A DNA stretch of 64,000 nt from Neckera pumila (lineage: Eukaryota; Streptophyta; Bryopsida; Hypnales; Neckeraceae). The notes under the pieces were generated by a model that did not search any database, had not been told where the DNA came from, and saw only the letters and a list, made by a program, of their open reading frames with translations. Position numbers and translations under genes: made by a program. This document shows positions 1 through 13,135 of this stretch, one piece after another (the first letter of the stretch is position 1; every line of letters begins with the position of its first letter). The DNA lies in assembly GCA_963969595.1 (NCBI GenBank), contig OZ018411.1, positions 29,647,445-29,711,444 on the forward strand, read 5' to 3'.

Positions 1-1
1 G

Positions 2-502
2 ATGATCTTCATCGCCGTCCGCGGTTGCGCGAACCAAGCCGGCAAGACCCTCCTCTGCGACAACCGTCTTCTCTACCGACACCTTTCCCCCTCCGACATC
101 CACCTCCTCCGCACCGAGAAAATCACATCGAAAGTCTTCCAATGGAGCTTCTCACTGCCCGTGATCGCAGGCCCCGAATCTCACCCCCAGATTACCCTCT
201 TCGAGGGGAACATCCCTGGTATGACGAACTTTGACGACCACATGCCTGGAAGCGACGAAGTGAAAGCTGCTTACAAGCGAGTGAAAGAGATAGCTGCAAG
301 TTTGGCGCAGGGTGTGTGGCTGGGAACTGGGGATGTGTTGTTGCTGAATCAAAGAAAAGCCTCGCATGGGAGGGCTCCGTATGAGGCGAAGTATGATGGG
401 AAGGACAGGTGGTTGCAAAGGACGTTTGCTAATAGTGGAGGGTTCTGGGAAGCGGGGAGAACGAAGTGGCCCAGGCGGGTGGTGAAGAATTCGGAGGACT
501 AG
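2..502 (+). CDS. AsnO/VioC-like Fe(II)/2OG oxygenase, copy A (last exon only, cut by window start)
   Basis: This is the C-terminal part of a TauD-superfamily oxygenase most like bacterial L-asparagine/L-arginine beta-hydroxylases (AsnO, VioC). The open frame runs from the window edge to TAG at 500-502. It keeps the distal metal-binding His in KASHGRAPYEAKYDG and the following DRWLQR, which supplies the 2-oxoglutarate-binding Arg in this family. By alignment with copy B, the upstream HxD motif and exon 1 lie before the window, so the ATG at position 2 is internal and not a start. No stop or frameshift is visible in the part present. Substrate is unknown; amino-acid hydroxylation is inferred from the family only. 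Confidence 0.75.
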   Translation: MIFIAVRGCANQAGKTLLCDNRLLYRHLSPSDIHLLRTEKITSKVFQWSFSLPVIAGPESHPQITLFEGNIPGMTNFDDHMPGSDEVKAAYKRVKEIAASLAQGVWLGTGDVLLLNQRKASHGRAPYEAKYDGKDRWLQRTFANSGGFWEAGRTKWPRRVVKNSED

Positions 503-2539
503 ACGACAATTTCGTTATATATAGTGGCGCGATTCCATTGAATTGGCATAGCATAATGAGCCCTGAGAAAGGAGGGAAATGGATTGAATCAGGAATTTGG
601 AGGAGATGGGATGGAAATTCTAGGGGTGCTTAGATACTAATTATTTGCATTTTTATCCGCAGAACAAGCTAATGAAAATGTCAAATGGAGCATGAAGAAC
701 CGCCAGTTTCACGGAATTGACAGTGGTAGTCTTTTTGAAGTATTGGTTTGATATTGGTGCGCGCATGAATTTTGTGCGCAACGTAGACTAGAGTACCCGT
801 ATATATATTGGACACACACTGGAGGTTTCGATATATCGTTTCTCAGTGTGGATTCTGAATTTTGTAGAGTAGAGATGATGAGGATTCGAGTTAGCGATAC
901 GGGTTGGAAGAGTCGTTATCACTGGCTACAATAAAGGGAACTGGAATGTTATGCTTAAAGTTGTGCAGTGGAGTACGAAAACCAGAATATGTCGTCAATG
1001 ATCATTTCATTGGCAGGATCTCTGTGTTTCCTCTGTCACAAAGATATTACAAGGTTCGCAATTGACCACATTTTAAATGCTGCATAGAAATCTGCAATCT
1101 TGTTTTGTGGCTCAAGAATTGTATATTGGATGCTACAGCATCAATGCTGTTTTGTGTTCATTTGCAGCATGTTATTGGCTCCTACAAGTTCTTCATTCTT
1201 TCCTACTCATTGAGTTGGTTCTTCCACCATCCTCTCCGATGTACCCTTCATCATACTCTTCATGTTATGCTTATGCATGGTTTCTTCCACAAGGATGATG
1301 GTCTTTTAATTGGCTCAAAAACATGGTGATTAGATCGAAAGCCATCTTTGAATGTAGGCAAACCATGACAAAGTATGTGGTGGGAACCGATTGTAGTGCA
1401 TCATGTAGGGACGGAATTCCTTACTGAGAGGTATAACATATTGAAAGTCCTTTCAAGAGAGAAGTACATGAACTTTAAACCAAACTCGACCTGAAATATC
1501 CAATTTTCAAAAGAAATATCCATAAACAGACAAAGATGCGGAGCCATTTCTATGTAGATTTGGGAATTTTTCATTGTCAAATTGAATTTTTCTATGACAT
1601 TTCTACTAGCATGTTGATATATCAGATGATGCCACGTGACCTTTATTAGAAAAAAATTTCCTGCCTTACCTTAGATATCTCCATTAATCTCCACTATCTG
1701 CATAGGCTGACTTCTTGACTAGAGTGAATTGGAGAACTCATCCTACTTTTGAAGGCCCAGACATAAAGAACATTACAAGAATAATGTTCTTATAAATCCT
1801 TACAAGAAAGAAATAACAGTTGTGATTCATTCCATATTTTAATAGTCAAATTAAAATATCCAATGGCATTGGAGAAGCACCACATCCTCGTCATCATTGT
1901 TGGTTCGTACGTGTGCATGTTTTTGAACCTACTACACTAAATAGGTGTGTTAAGGGAACCCACACTAATTAATTGACATTTCACACTATATTAATATCTA
2001 CCTTTGATGTACATCAATAGTTATCGAAGTATGTGGAGGATGTACATCATGTTTCAAGCATGTACAATATTCTAATATAAGTCCCTTAAATTTTTGGTCC
2101 CCTTAACCCCTGAGAGCTCAATGCGTGTTTACTAAAACCCAAACTAGACTTGTAAATTTACTCCAATCAAGCTTGGCTTCTGTGCTAACAAATTGGTTCT
2201 CACCTCAAATGCTCTTCAAACAATATTTAAATGCTCATAAAGCAATCTTTGCTCAATGTTTCTCCAAGACGGACATGGATGAAATAGCCTATATTTCAAA
2301 TGTTTAAATAAAAACAAGAATGTTCTTCTCATGTTTTAATTGTAACCCAAGAAAAATATATGGGAAATCTCTTCTCTAAATTCAATATACTTGACTATTG
2401 TCTATACAACATTCCCTTTGCTAGCAACCTTTGATATTCTAGTACAAATTAGAAAAGTCTCTTATCTAATGAAATAAGTTATATGAAGATTATTTCTTAA
2501 ATTCAAGCAATTGGGAGTCTTTAGTACTTATTCCAAATG
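503..2539. repeat. 3' flank of copy A, duplicated behind copies B and C
   Basis: From 503 to about 1850 this non-coding DNA matches 9864-11220 and 23751-25100 almost base for base with small indels. Examples are the shared stretches around 1077-1330, 10440-10700 and 24340-24610. A short piece near 1870-1930 also matches copy C at about 25370-25436. The rest, to 2539, is AT-rich with no gene seen. Short open frames in the block are in different frames between the copies and are not conserved as protein, so I treat the block as segmental-duplication flank and possible 3' UTR. Confidence 0.75.
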
Positions 2540-3230
2540 ATCAACTTAGTGAGACATTATGTTTTTTGTAAATCATCTAGTACAATTTATGTCACACCCA
2601 CTTCTTCATCATTGTTTAGGGATTAAAAAAATTTGCATTATTATTGGGCACTATCAATAAATTATTTAGTTTATTATGGTCATCTCTCTAATATTTTTCC
2701 ACCTATTGTGTATTGTTTGAGAAGATGAAGTGATGCCAATTGGATAGGTGATCTTGATAGTAGCCACTCAACATTTGGATATTTATTTATGCTTGATTCT
2801 CTTGTCTTCTTTCCTAAAAAGCAATCAAATAAAAAGTCATGGCCTAATCTTCCACTAAAGCTAAATATATTGTTGCTGCTACTACTACTAAGGAGTTCAT
2901 GTGGCTCCATTCACTCCTACAAGAGCTTGGCTTACCTACTCTATTCAACTTTCAAATACATTCTTCTATGGAAATCAATCATGCATATATTGCATTAACT
3001 ATAACCCAAAGTTTCACGGCAGGACAAAGCATATTGATATCAATTTTTGTTTCCTTTATAATCAAGTCAACAACATCATTTTGGCCCTTCCTTATATTTC
3101 TCGCCTTTAAAATGTAGGTTGATATATTAACCAAGGCGTTCATACATTAGAAATTTGTAAGTTGTCTCAATGCCATTCATTATTTTCCTTCATCAAAATT
3201 TTGACCCTCCAATAACTTAATGCAACGGGA
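2540..3230 (+). mobile_element. Ty1/copia retrotransposon remnant (end of RT plus RNase H)
   Basis: Conceptual translation with several frame changes reads as the 3' end of a copia pol gene. The pieces are an NWIGDLDSSHSTFGYLFML block (RNase H start), a Ser-Thr-Lys-Ala-Lys-Tyr block corresponding to the usual SSTEAEY, FMWLHSLLQELGLP, then NPKFHGRTKHIDI and a VDILTKAF-like end. A purine-rich stretch near 3225 could be the polypurine tract. No LTRs or intact frame were recognised. Copy B's flank lacks this segment (11205-11235 is continuous where unit A has about 1.6 kb extra), so it is an insertion or a loss after duplication. Confidence 0.7.
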
Positions 3231-4842
3231 GATTTTTTTTTATCCTCTATTTCTTATATATATATATATAATTTGCTTTCATTCTTGTCTTGTATTCTGA
3301 ACAATGTTTACCAACATCATGCTTCATAGTGTCCAACCATTTTGATTCACTCATTCATGTGACCTACCTTCTCTAAACCCTCCAACTTTGTGCTCATTAT
3401 AATGTTTGGAATCTTTTTGTCAAAAAAACTCTTGTTCGTTGTTGTTTTTTGCAAAATGGATCCTATGACACTACCAATGTCTTTGGCATGCCAATTCTTA
3501 TTTCATATGAACTTTACTTTTCATGACTCATTTTGGTGATGTAGACAACTTCTCCTTTCCTCACTCACCATCGCACCCTAGCTCCCTTTCACTAGACTAC
3601 GCCCTATTTACGGTGGTCACCACGCTCGCAATGTCTATAAAAAGCGCGCTCATAATCAATATATACTATGTTGAAAGTTATGATTACCACCTCTAAATTG
3701 CTTTGCTCAAGTTCCAGTATTGCCCATGTCCACCCAAGCACCTCCAAACTTGGTCCTCACTGTGCATCCCAATGCCCAACCACCATGCATGCCCTGTCGG
3801 CATTGTGATCCTATCGATCCGACAATTAAAATAAACAAGAAAATTCTCTAGAATCTAGATGCGCGTGGAGAATGCTCAAGCCCTCGATGTTTGTGTCTTT
3901 GGTACACTAATTGGTGAGACTTGGCTCCCACATGGCATTTGTGCATGCATAGTAGGGAGTGTCAAGCAATTAATATTAATATTGAGGGTTGTTTTTAAGT
4001 GGCATGGTGCATATGCTCTGACTTGTAATCCAACTTATCTGTAACACCTTCTCCACCATGTACCTTTTCCGCTCCTTCAAGAAAATTGTCCAATTGTCTA
4101 AGCTCTTATTATGGAGTATATAGTGGCTTAAGGTCATTTTTGGTATATTTTTACTGAACAATTATTTAAAGTAGGAAGGACTAGTTCAACAGTTCATTTT
4201 TATTAATAAGGTATTTGACAATTATTAAATATTTTTTCTTAAAACGTTTGGCAACCCTTCAAATAATCTTGGAAATTGACGATTTTCTTTATTGCATAGG
4301 AAAGTGATATTCATGACTTTTGATTAACTCACTATTTTTTATAGTATCCTTGATTTGCTATAAAGTTAGAAGAATGAATTTGGATTCCGCCACAAGTCTT
4401 CATAGCATTGGCGCAAATCTAGAGAGATGGAATTGGACAAGTCCAAACCTCTTAGAGAAAACAAACTTTTGTCCAAAGGAACAATATTGAGTGGACATGT
4501 CCTAGGATCAAGCTGAACAACTACTTTTTACTCATCTTTGGATTTAGCAAAGTGGCTTATTACTTCCCAAACCATTGGGCTTCAAAAATTATTTTTTTTT
4601 TATTGCAAATGATTCCAAACTAAGGTAGAAACACCTATACATGATCACTTAAGTGATTCTAAAATAGATCATGAGCATTATGAGGCGATTTGAATTTTTC
4701 TTATATAGAAAGATAGGAAATATGGGGCCTGCAAAATATTTGTAATTTTACTCCGAAAATTGAAATTATTATGAATTTTGGGAGCCAAAAAGTGCTCAAA
4801 ACTCATAGCCAATGTCTAGACTCTCCTAATTTCAATCATTTC
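3231..4842. other. Intergenic DNA of array unit A, colinear with unit B
   Basis: No gene is seen. Several blocks align with the larger unit B tail: 3450-3600 with 11220-11370, 3960-4060 with 13100-14060, 4130-4220 with 14160-15460, and 4370-4570 with 16090-16160 and 17750-17960. The gaps in these alignments are the transposon insertions of unit B, so this stretch preserves pre-insertion sites. Confidence 0.6.
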
Positions 4843-5249
4843 AAGTAGTTTGTTCTAAAGCAACTAACCTCTTCAAAATGCTCTTATAATTGATATTGAA
4901 TGGACATGAGGTGGTCCTTAAATGGACTTCTTTAACCATTGATTGCATCAAGAAAAATCTGTTATTTGTTATAGAAGCCAATCAATTGCCTTGGTTTCTT
5001 CCCATCTCTTTACAAGTTGTAGGTCAATAAATTTTGACTAACCTATTGTCAAGAATAGGTGCTTAGGATTGACATCTTTGAAAAATCACAACTAATTCAA
5101 TACAGCTTGGAAAATTATGAAACCACTTGTGTTAGATGCCGCATCAATTTATCTTTCTTTGAAAAATAAGCTGAAAATCTTCCCATCCATGGAAGCCTAT
5201 GAAAAAGGCATATCAGCCTTTAAATGGTAGCTTTTAGAGCAGACTACTT
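4843..5249. mobile_element. Short inverted-repeat element, AAGGTAG family (copy in unit A)
   Basis: The block starts AAGTAGTTTGTTCTAAAGC and ends with the inverse, GCTTTTAGAGCAGACTACTT. Its interior matches the copy at 20191-20602, including a TGGTCYTTAAATGGAC block. It has no coding capacity. It may predate the duplication, because it occupies the equivalent place in both units. Confidence 0.55.
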
Positions 5250-5775
5250 TACTTTTCCGCTCACCACTTCCTACTGTCTTGCTCACTACTTTGGGACATG
5301 CATCAGCACCTTATTGGCCCCACTTTGAAAAAAGGAAAAAAACACATTCCAAGCAACATTTGGAAATCTGTTCCAGCCTAGGTTGGTAAAAGTTGCATCC
5401 CACATGTTCCAGTATGAGACCCCGGTTGGATAAAGGACTAAAGGTGTTTCTACCTTACGTAGCAGAGTGTTCTCGACAGGTGGTACTTGTGCTGCTTTGG
5501 CTCACACTCATTGCGAGTTTTTGTGGTGGAAGATTGATGCCTTGTTCTTTCGGCTCCCATTCGAGCTGCGCCGGGCCTGTTAGAGTCGAAGTCGTAAGCC
5601 ACTGGCTAGCTGTGGTGCCGATATATTCCATAAGCTGACTTCAGCGCTGTACGTCATTTCAATTCAGATTGCAGGCTGCTGGAGATTTGTGGTTGGAGTT
5701 TTGTGAGTGTACAGGGCAAGAGTGTACAAGAGAAAGTGCGAGGTGGGAGGTGTTTTGGTTGTGGCAGTAGTGGCG
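5250..5775 (+). promoter_or_regulatory. Upstream region of copy B (putative promoter and 5' UTR)
   Basis: About 5480-5775 is highly similar to 20780-21066 upstream of copy C, so the promoter-proximal part was carried in the duplication. Similarity fades before about 5480, which places the unit junction near there. An ATG at 5707 is in frame with the gene, but I prefer 5776. No TATA box is claimed. Confidence 0.45.
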
Positions 5776-8700
5776 ATGCTGTCTTCACCGTGCTTGCTGA
5801 GGTGCAACCCCACAAGCCCCTTGAATACCAAGCTTTCAAACCTCAGTCAAGTCGCCTCGCTCTCGCAACCCCACTCGAAGAAATTATCCTCTTTCACCCC
5901 AACAATTCGTCGTCCCCTTCGGTCTGTTTCCATGAACTTACAAATGGAGCAAGCTCGGTCTTCCCCCGCGGTGGACCTCGACCCCCCAACTGTGTTGGAA
6001 GTTTGTATCCCCGCAGAGTCCCTGTCTGGATTTGAATCAGATTACAATCGCGTGGCAGCTTCGTGGCCTTCGGATTTGTCCACCACCTTGGACGATCACA
6101 AGCTGGAGGATTATGTGAGCTCGGCTCACGCTTTGGTGCGGCGCTGGTTGCCTGAAAAGCTGGTCTCTCGTCTGGAGCGTTTCATTCATGATCCTAATCA
6201 GCCGCCGGTGATCGTGATCCGTGGCTTGCCAATTGACCGCGACTTACCGCCCACGCAGCCGGATGCGCCAAGCCACAAGGTGGGGAGGTACATGAGCGAG
6301 ACGTGGCTGATTGGCATTGCGAGAATTGTGGGCCAGTTGTTCACGTTGGAGTATTTGGTAGGGAATTCGCAAGGGCCGAGTGTGTTTGTGCGACAGCTTT
6401 ATACGACTGCGGACAAAGTGGATGATGTGAGTCTCGATTGCCTATGTCTCCAACTTGTTGCAAAAATGATAGGAATTCGTTGTGTAATGTAAAGTCTCCT
6501 TCACCACACAGTCAGCAACAGGAAGGGAGGGGTTTCAGCGTAGATAAAAAGTTGCTGAAATTTTCCTAGCAGCACATTTGGAGATAAAATTCAATTTCTA
6601 AACCTACTCAAATGAAAAAAGTTTAAACTATGAAGTGCTTCAAAACCAACATACAGACACATTGGTGAAAGAAGATTTCATTCATTTGACTCATTGTGTC
6701 TGCAAAATGGCTTTGAAATGTCAAAAAATAGCAAAGAAAGTTGCCAAAAGCACAGCTATAGTAAACCTCCTTCTACTAAACCTCCTTCTACTAAAATGCT
6801 TCTCAATCACTCATAACTTCTTGGATTGATATGAAATTTTGACCACACAAACTAGATTAGTATGTGCAACTTTCGCCAAAAAACTTATTGGAAGTAGACA
6901 CTATATGAAGAAGAAGATGAAATAAGCTGCTGAAGTTCACTCTTATCCAAAAAATGTCTGGAATTTGAACTTCAAATTGCTCCCAAACATTCAAAACAAC
7001 TTAGATTGACATGAAAATTTTATCACAATAATGAAACAACGAGAACGTAACTCAACAAATTTTGTTGAAAATGAACATTACATGAAGGAGATACAAGCTC
7101 CCAAAGTTGTAGCCATCAAAATGCATGATTGGTGAACTCAAATTGAACTAGTGGACTTTGAATGACTTCCAAAAAATCAGTATATCTTTCATTAATTTGA
7201 AAACTTTACCATAAAAATTAGGAGAGCACATATTTCCCAACAAGTTTTATTGAATTGGGACATCAGATGCAAAAGTTCCAGCACTTCAAATTAGACTTTC
7301 AAAAGTTCCAGCACTTCAAATTGGACTTTCAAATTATGTGAGGACACTTTTGGTCCCCTAAGACGCTTAGGAACCTCCACCTTATTTTGCTCATTGGATA
7401 ACTGTGCTAATATAAGTTCCTGTCAATTCTTTTTCATAGCGAGGATGCATTACCTTCTTTAGGTCTCGTAAAGAGGCTTCACTTTCTTTGGGAAATGGCT
7501 TAGTCGTAATGAGGTGACTGTTAGCATCTGAAATTAGGTCATTTCTGGGTTCCAGTTTCGTTTGGGGTCTTCACATGGTTCATCAAGTATTTGGCTCTAA
7601 TTAGGAGTTGCATAAACTCCAACTTGCTTGTACAGGCAAGCGCATAACATTGAAAAGTGAGTGTTTTGGAATTTGTGGTACCTTAACCCCTAAGTGCCCA
7701 AGCCTTTCCAAATGTGTTTTTAACAGGTTTTTAATATGAAAAATGAACATGGGCTTACAGTGAACCCCCAATGAAGCAAATTGGTTTTCTTTGGTCAAAA
7801 TATAACTATAGAGATGTTTAAAGAGCTTGCTCACCAGTATGTACACTAGTTTTGAGTATGAAATTGCATAGGAGTTGTGAGATTATAATAGCGTATCCTA
7901 ATTTTAGTTTATTGCCCGTCTCCAAAATTTTTGAGAAATTTTGCATATAAGAGTTATTGGATATTGGAAATGACATGAACAACTAAAAATTTTGTAAACA
8001 CATCAAAATGTCTTTCCAAAAGCCTTAAAACTCAAATGAAGAGCTATCAAACTCATTAGACAATCTACCTTGCAATTGTTGAAATCGCAAATAATTTCCA
8101 AATCAACGCTTGCATGTTTAAATTTTCAATAGTGAAAATCATGAAAACACTTGACTCTTTCCACTGGGACCATTTTCAAAGCAAAATGGATAAATACAAT
8201 TTTTAGATCTCAAATCAAGTGAAATTGGCAAACTTTGCTCAAAGTCAAGAAATGAAGTTAAATTAGCCAACTTTACTCTTCCATGAATGGTACTTATATG
8301 CCTTTGAAGACCACTCAAAAATCAAATATTTACCTTCTTCAGTGAAAAATAAAATATTTCAACAATTAACCTTCAAAACTGCCCATAAAACATTGTAAAA
8401 AGGTCAAAGGAATTTAACTACCCACACAAAAACGAGCCTCGGCACAAAGTTTGCCAATTTCACTTTCTATACACTGGTCGGTTAGGCAGTTAGGGGTTAA
8501 GTAGTGAAGGATTGTGGAGTTTTTCCCGCGTTAAAGGGGTATGATTTTAGACTGGTTTAGTTTGTCAGCCCCAGGCAATCCGTGAGTTACCAATTTTCAA
8601 CCCTGTTTTTCGTTTCTTAGCCTGGTCTGGTCTGGTATCGTCAATTCTCACAAAGTAGCTGAGCCCCCTGCCCAAACCGCTTTAGTAATCTGGTTGATCC

Positions 8701-9863
8701 TCTCGATTTGTGTCTTCCTGCAAATCAGTTTCAACATGGATTAACCCTTCAGCGTTTCAACATTCATATTCTGGATGCTGAATAGAATGTTTGAGGTCAT
8801 TGTGTCGTCCAAATATTTTGGATGCTGAATGAGTTCTCACTCATCCAAAGCGTTGAATTTCTTGAATCTTGAAAAGATGATTTTTCTTTATGACCAACTT
8901 CAGTTAATGAAATTGAGGTAAGCACTCCATCTATTCAAAGATATAAGAAAAAAAAATTAAGGTGCCAAAATCCAATGAAAGATTCAGACGTTAAGGGGTT
9001 AAGCATTCTTGAGGGATTTTCGGTTTTCAGTTTTCTTGAGAGACTACTGGAAGCCTTCAATAAACTTCTTAAATATTGTCAATCTCGTTAAATTGGTGGT
9101 ATAATTTCAGTCTTTTTGCACCTTTCAAATCGCAAGTTCTGAAACAGAAGTCCATGCCTGTCCTAGACTCTAGACGTTTATTTACACATGATGTGTCACA
9201 ATTTTTGACGCCAAACTCGCGCCAATTTAACGAAATTGGCTGTCCTGATCTACGCTTTCCATTGCTGCAATTTGGCCCTTGCAGATAAGCGCAGAAGGCA
9301 GCAGCAAGCTCCTTGACTTTCACGTCGACTTTTTCCAAGCGAAGCCCCAGATCTTCTGCAACGTGATCGGCTTCCTCGGCATCCGCGGCGCCCCAAACCA
9401 AGCCGGGAAGACTCTCCTCTGCGACAACCGTCATCTCTACCAACACATCTCCCCCTCCGACATCCACCTTCTCCGCACCGAGAAAATCACATGGAAATTC
9501 CCCGGCACGCAATTCTCAAAGCACGTGATCGTAGGCTCCGAATCTCACCCCGAGATCAAACTCTTCGACGAGAATCTCCGTGGATTGACGGGCTTTGACG
9601 ACCACGTGCAGGGTAGCGATGAAGTGAAAGCTGCTTACAAGCGAGTGAAAGAGTTGGCTCCAAGTTTGGCGCAGGGTGTGTGGCTGGGAACTGGGGATGT
9701 GTTGTTGCTGAATCAAAAGAAAGCCTCGCATGGGAGGGCTCCGTATGAGGCGAAGTATGATGGGAAGGACAGGTGGTTGCAAAGGACGTATGTTAGTAGT
9801 GGAGGGTTCTGGGAAGCGGGGATACTGAAGTGGCCCAGGCGGCTGGTGAAGAATTTGGAGTAG
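5776..9863 (+). CDS. AsnO/VioC-like Fe(II)/2-oxoglutarate oxygenase, copy B (complete, two exons)
   Basis: Exons are 5776-6426 and 9285-9863, with a phase-0 intron (donor GTGAGT at 6427, acceptor TTGCAG ending 9284), giving 409 aa. Residues 1-60 are rich in Ser, Thr, Pro and Arg, like a chloroplast transit peptide. The body has VIVIRGLPIDRDLPPT (145-160), the metal pair H230/D232 in DFHVD, the distal ligand H366 in ASHGRAPYE, and DRWLQR (379-384). The H366 to R380 spacing of 14 fits VioC as I remember it. The start MLSSP at 5776 is shared with copy C; the in-frame ATG at 5707 would add 23 residues. Bacterial relatives hydroxylate Asn or Arg at the beta carbon; the plant substrate is unknown. 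The 2.86 kb intron carries two transposon relics. Confidence 0.8.
6536..7365. mobile_element. Truncated relic of the 37734-38694 type element, in the copy B intron
   Basis: This matches the interior of 37734-38694 from TGCTGAAATTTTCCTAG onward, including three degenerate modules of about 165 bp that begin near TTGGATTGATATGAAATTTT. The 5' end is missing, and the right end reads TTGGTCCCCTAAGACGCTTAG. The copy C intron lacks the block (compare 21800-22020), so it inserted after duplication or was deleted there. Confidence 0.6.
7687..8496. mobile_element. TTAA-flanked CCCCTAA element in the copy B intron
   Basis: The element begins CCCCTAAGTGCCC and ends GCAGTTAGGGG, with TTAA immediately outside both ends (7683-7686 and 8497-8500). 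The copy C intron is uninterrupted here, with a single CTAAGTG at about 22341 between shared flanks. It is non-coding, 810 bp, and more diverged than the main families. Confidence 0.65.
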
Positions 9864-12800
9864 GAGTAAAGGTCAATTTCATTAAATGTATTTGCGCGAT
9901 TCCATTGAATTGGCATGACATGATGAACCCTGAGAAAGGAAAGAAATGAAATGAATCAGGGATTTGGAGGAGATGGGATGGAAATCTAACGGTGCTTCAT
10001 GTTGTGGATGAAATGGAATTAGTTTAGATACTAATTATTTGCATTTTTATCCGTAGAACAAGGTAACGAAAATGTCAAATGGCGCATGAAGAACCGCCAG
10101 TTTCACGGAATTGACAGTAGTAGTCTTTTTGAAGTATTGGTTTGATATTGGTGCGCGCTTGAATTCTGTGTGCATCGTAGAATAGAGTACCGGTGTATAT
10201 ATTGTGCATACACCGATGTATAGGTTTTCAGTGTGGTTTCTGAAATTAGTAGAGTAGAGATGATCAGGATTTGAGTGTAAGTTAGCGACACAGATTGGAA
10301 GAGTCATGGTCACTGGTCACAGTAAAGGGAACTGGAACTGGAAAGTTGTTCAGTGGAACATGAACACCAGAATATGTCGTCCTTTTCATTGCAGCGTCTC
10401 TGTGTTTCCACTGTCACGAAGATAGTGTGAGGTTTGCAATTGGCCACATCTTGATTGCTGCCTAGAAATCTGCAATCTTGTTTTGTGTCTCAAGAATTGT
10501 ATATTGGATACTACAGTATCAATGCTGTTTTATGTTCATTTGCAGCATGTTATTGGGTCCTACAAGTTCTCCATTCTTTCCTACTCATAGAGTTGTCTCT
10601 TCCACCATCCTCTCCGATGTACCCTTCATCATACTTTTCATGTTATGGCTCCGCATATGCCTACGCATGGTTTCTTCCCACAAGGATGATGGACTTTCCA
10701 TTGGCTCAAGAACGGGGGAATTAGATCAAGGGCCGTCTTTGAATGTAGGCAAACCATGGCAAAAAGTGTGGTGGGAACCAACTGTAGTGTATCATGTAGG
10801 AACGGAATTCCTTACTGAGAGTCATAACATATTCAAAGTCCTTTCAAGAAAGAAGTATAGGAACTTCAAACCAAACCTAAAATCTCCAATTTACGAAAGA
10901 AACACCCTTAACGGACAAAGATGCGGAGTCATTTATGTGTAGAATTAGAAATTTCTTTCTGTCAAACTGAATTTCTCCATGACATTTCCGCTAGTATGTT
11001 GATATATCAGATGATGCCACATGACCCTTTCTTCGGAAAAAATTATCGCTTTAAATTAGATATCTCCATTTCTCTCAATTATCTACATAGGCGGGCCTCT
11101 AGAGTGAATTGGAGAACTGATCCTACCTTTGAAAGTCCAGATACACAGAACAAAACAAGTGGCAACGTATATATGAAACCTTGTAAGAAAGAAGTGAGAG
11201 CTTTGATTTACTCCTTATTTTGCAAAATGGTTTCCATGACACTACCAATGTATTGCGTGCCAACTCATTGCCTTCTTTTGTCTATTGCAATTATTATGAA
11301 GTTTTTATCTTTCATGACGCGCTTGGGTATTGTAGATGCACGCTCACTTCCTTGCTCACCAACGCGCCCTAGCTCCCTTTTACAACATGACACCTATTTA
11401 TTACTAATGATGGCTAGATTGAGGAATGAGTTTGAAACGGCCCTCGAAGGCCCCTGAATCCCCTCTTATGCAACTCCAAAACTTGACGGACTCTGTGTTT
11501 GGATCAAGTCATACATCACATCATCTTGGAGTCATGGCCTAGACAACTCTAGTGCACTCTGATGCCCCTGCATGCCTTGCTATTGCGATCCTATCCAGAC
11601 ACCAATAAAAATAAACAAGAAAATTATTTAAAATCTAGGTGCACTTAGAGAATGTTCGGGCCCTGACATTTGTATCTTTAGCATACTATTTAGCAAGACA
11701 TGCATCCTTTTTCTAATTGTATAGTTACATCTTTTGTAATCAGTATCTAAGTCTAAATACTGCTCTACTATTTCCAAATGAAGGAGTCGCTTTTTTGTAC
11801 GTGATGACCAAGGGTGTGCATGCCCTAGGAGGAGAGTTCAAATTTTTTTGGTGCCTATGTCAAGAAATGAAACCAGCTCAACATGAGTCTAGTTTGATGT
11901 TTCTTGAACAAAAAATTGGTATGGGTTTGCAGCTTGATTAATCACCTACTAGTTCCAAATGCCACAAGGAATGATAATAGTTATGAATGTGCAATTTCAA
12001 TCACAATGCATGAAAGGTTGAATGTAGTTGTGAAATGTAGTAAAATAGACTAACTCTCAAATGGTTCAATCCACAATGGTATTTACTAAACAAATCTCAT
12101 ATCAATGGACAATTGATGGACAATTTTGAACTTTGTACGCTTTTGTCAAATCGTGTAAAACTAGGAGGAAGATGAAAATTCTCAATATTGCAACATGGAT
12201 GCTGTATAAAAGGACAACAATCGACAACTAATTCACAATGCAAATTTCATATCCAAATGAAATTTGTATGACGGATTAGTCGATGATTGTTGCTCTCTCA
12301 TGGAACCCATGTAGATTTGCACATGATTAAGGATACAAGTTCTCATTTGCACTTGAGATGGCCATGCTTCAAATTTTAAATTGGTCAATGCTACTCTCCA
12401 AGTGGAATTTTTCTTTGCACCTTTAGTTTCCATCTAGAAACATGATTGCTCTTCAAACAATTATGTATTCTACAAATGTGCTCCTTAGTGCACACCATTT
12501 GATGTAAGCCAAAAGAAGTGCATCTCTATTCAAATGTAGAAGCAAGACTTGATGAATTGATCCACCCAAGAAGTGCATTTATACTCTCAATTTTGAGGTC
12601 AAAGAAGAGGTGCCATTGCCAAATGACACGTCCAATGAACACCCAAATGGTGTGTTGAATAAATAGAGGAGAAAGGATATTGGTTTAAACCAAAGATTAC
12701 CTCTCAAGCAAATCTATAGTAGTGGTGTAAAGAATACCAAACAATGTGTACACCCAAATATAGTGTTGAAACGTCATCACTAGCATGAGCCCAAAGTTGC

Positions 12801-13131
12801 ATCCAAGCAATTTTATAAAAAGTATGTGGAAAGATGAAAGATGCCATTCTATAATTTTATACTATTAAAATCTAAAATTCACTTTATATTGCAATACACT
12901 TGGCTATGTATGTGATCTATGGAAACACCTTATAAATGTGAGTCTAGAAATACAATAATGGTAGTTTTACATGCAAATCAAGAATTTGTTGGGAAATATT
13001 CTACTAGTTATGCCAGTATACAAGTTCAAGAGGATTGTATAGCCATTCACTAGCCTGCCTTTGAGTGGATAGTCTCCCACATAGTGTTGGTGCATGCATA
13101 TAGAGCATGCCAAGCAATATTGAGGGTTGTT
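9864..13131. other. 3' flank of copy B and intergenic DNA
   Basis: 9864-11220 is the duplicated 3' flank shared with copies A and C. 11220-11700 continues colinear with unit A 3450-3950. From 11700 to 13131 I see AT-rich DNA with no convincing gene, RNA gene or repeat structure. Confidence 0.55.
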
Positions 13132-13135
13132 TTAA

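Noticed and set aside
1077..1329. Conserved short open frames in the 3' flank of all three oxygenase copies (also 10455-10942 and 24349-24616)
   Set aside because: Similarity is explained by the segmental duplication. Indels change the open frame between copies and no known domain appears.
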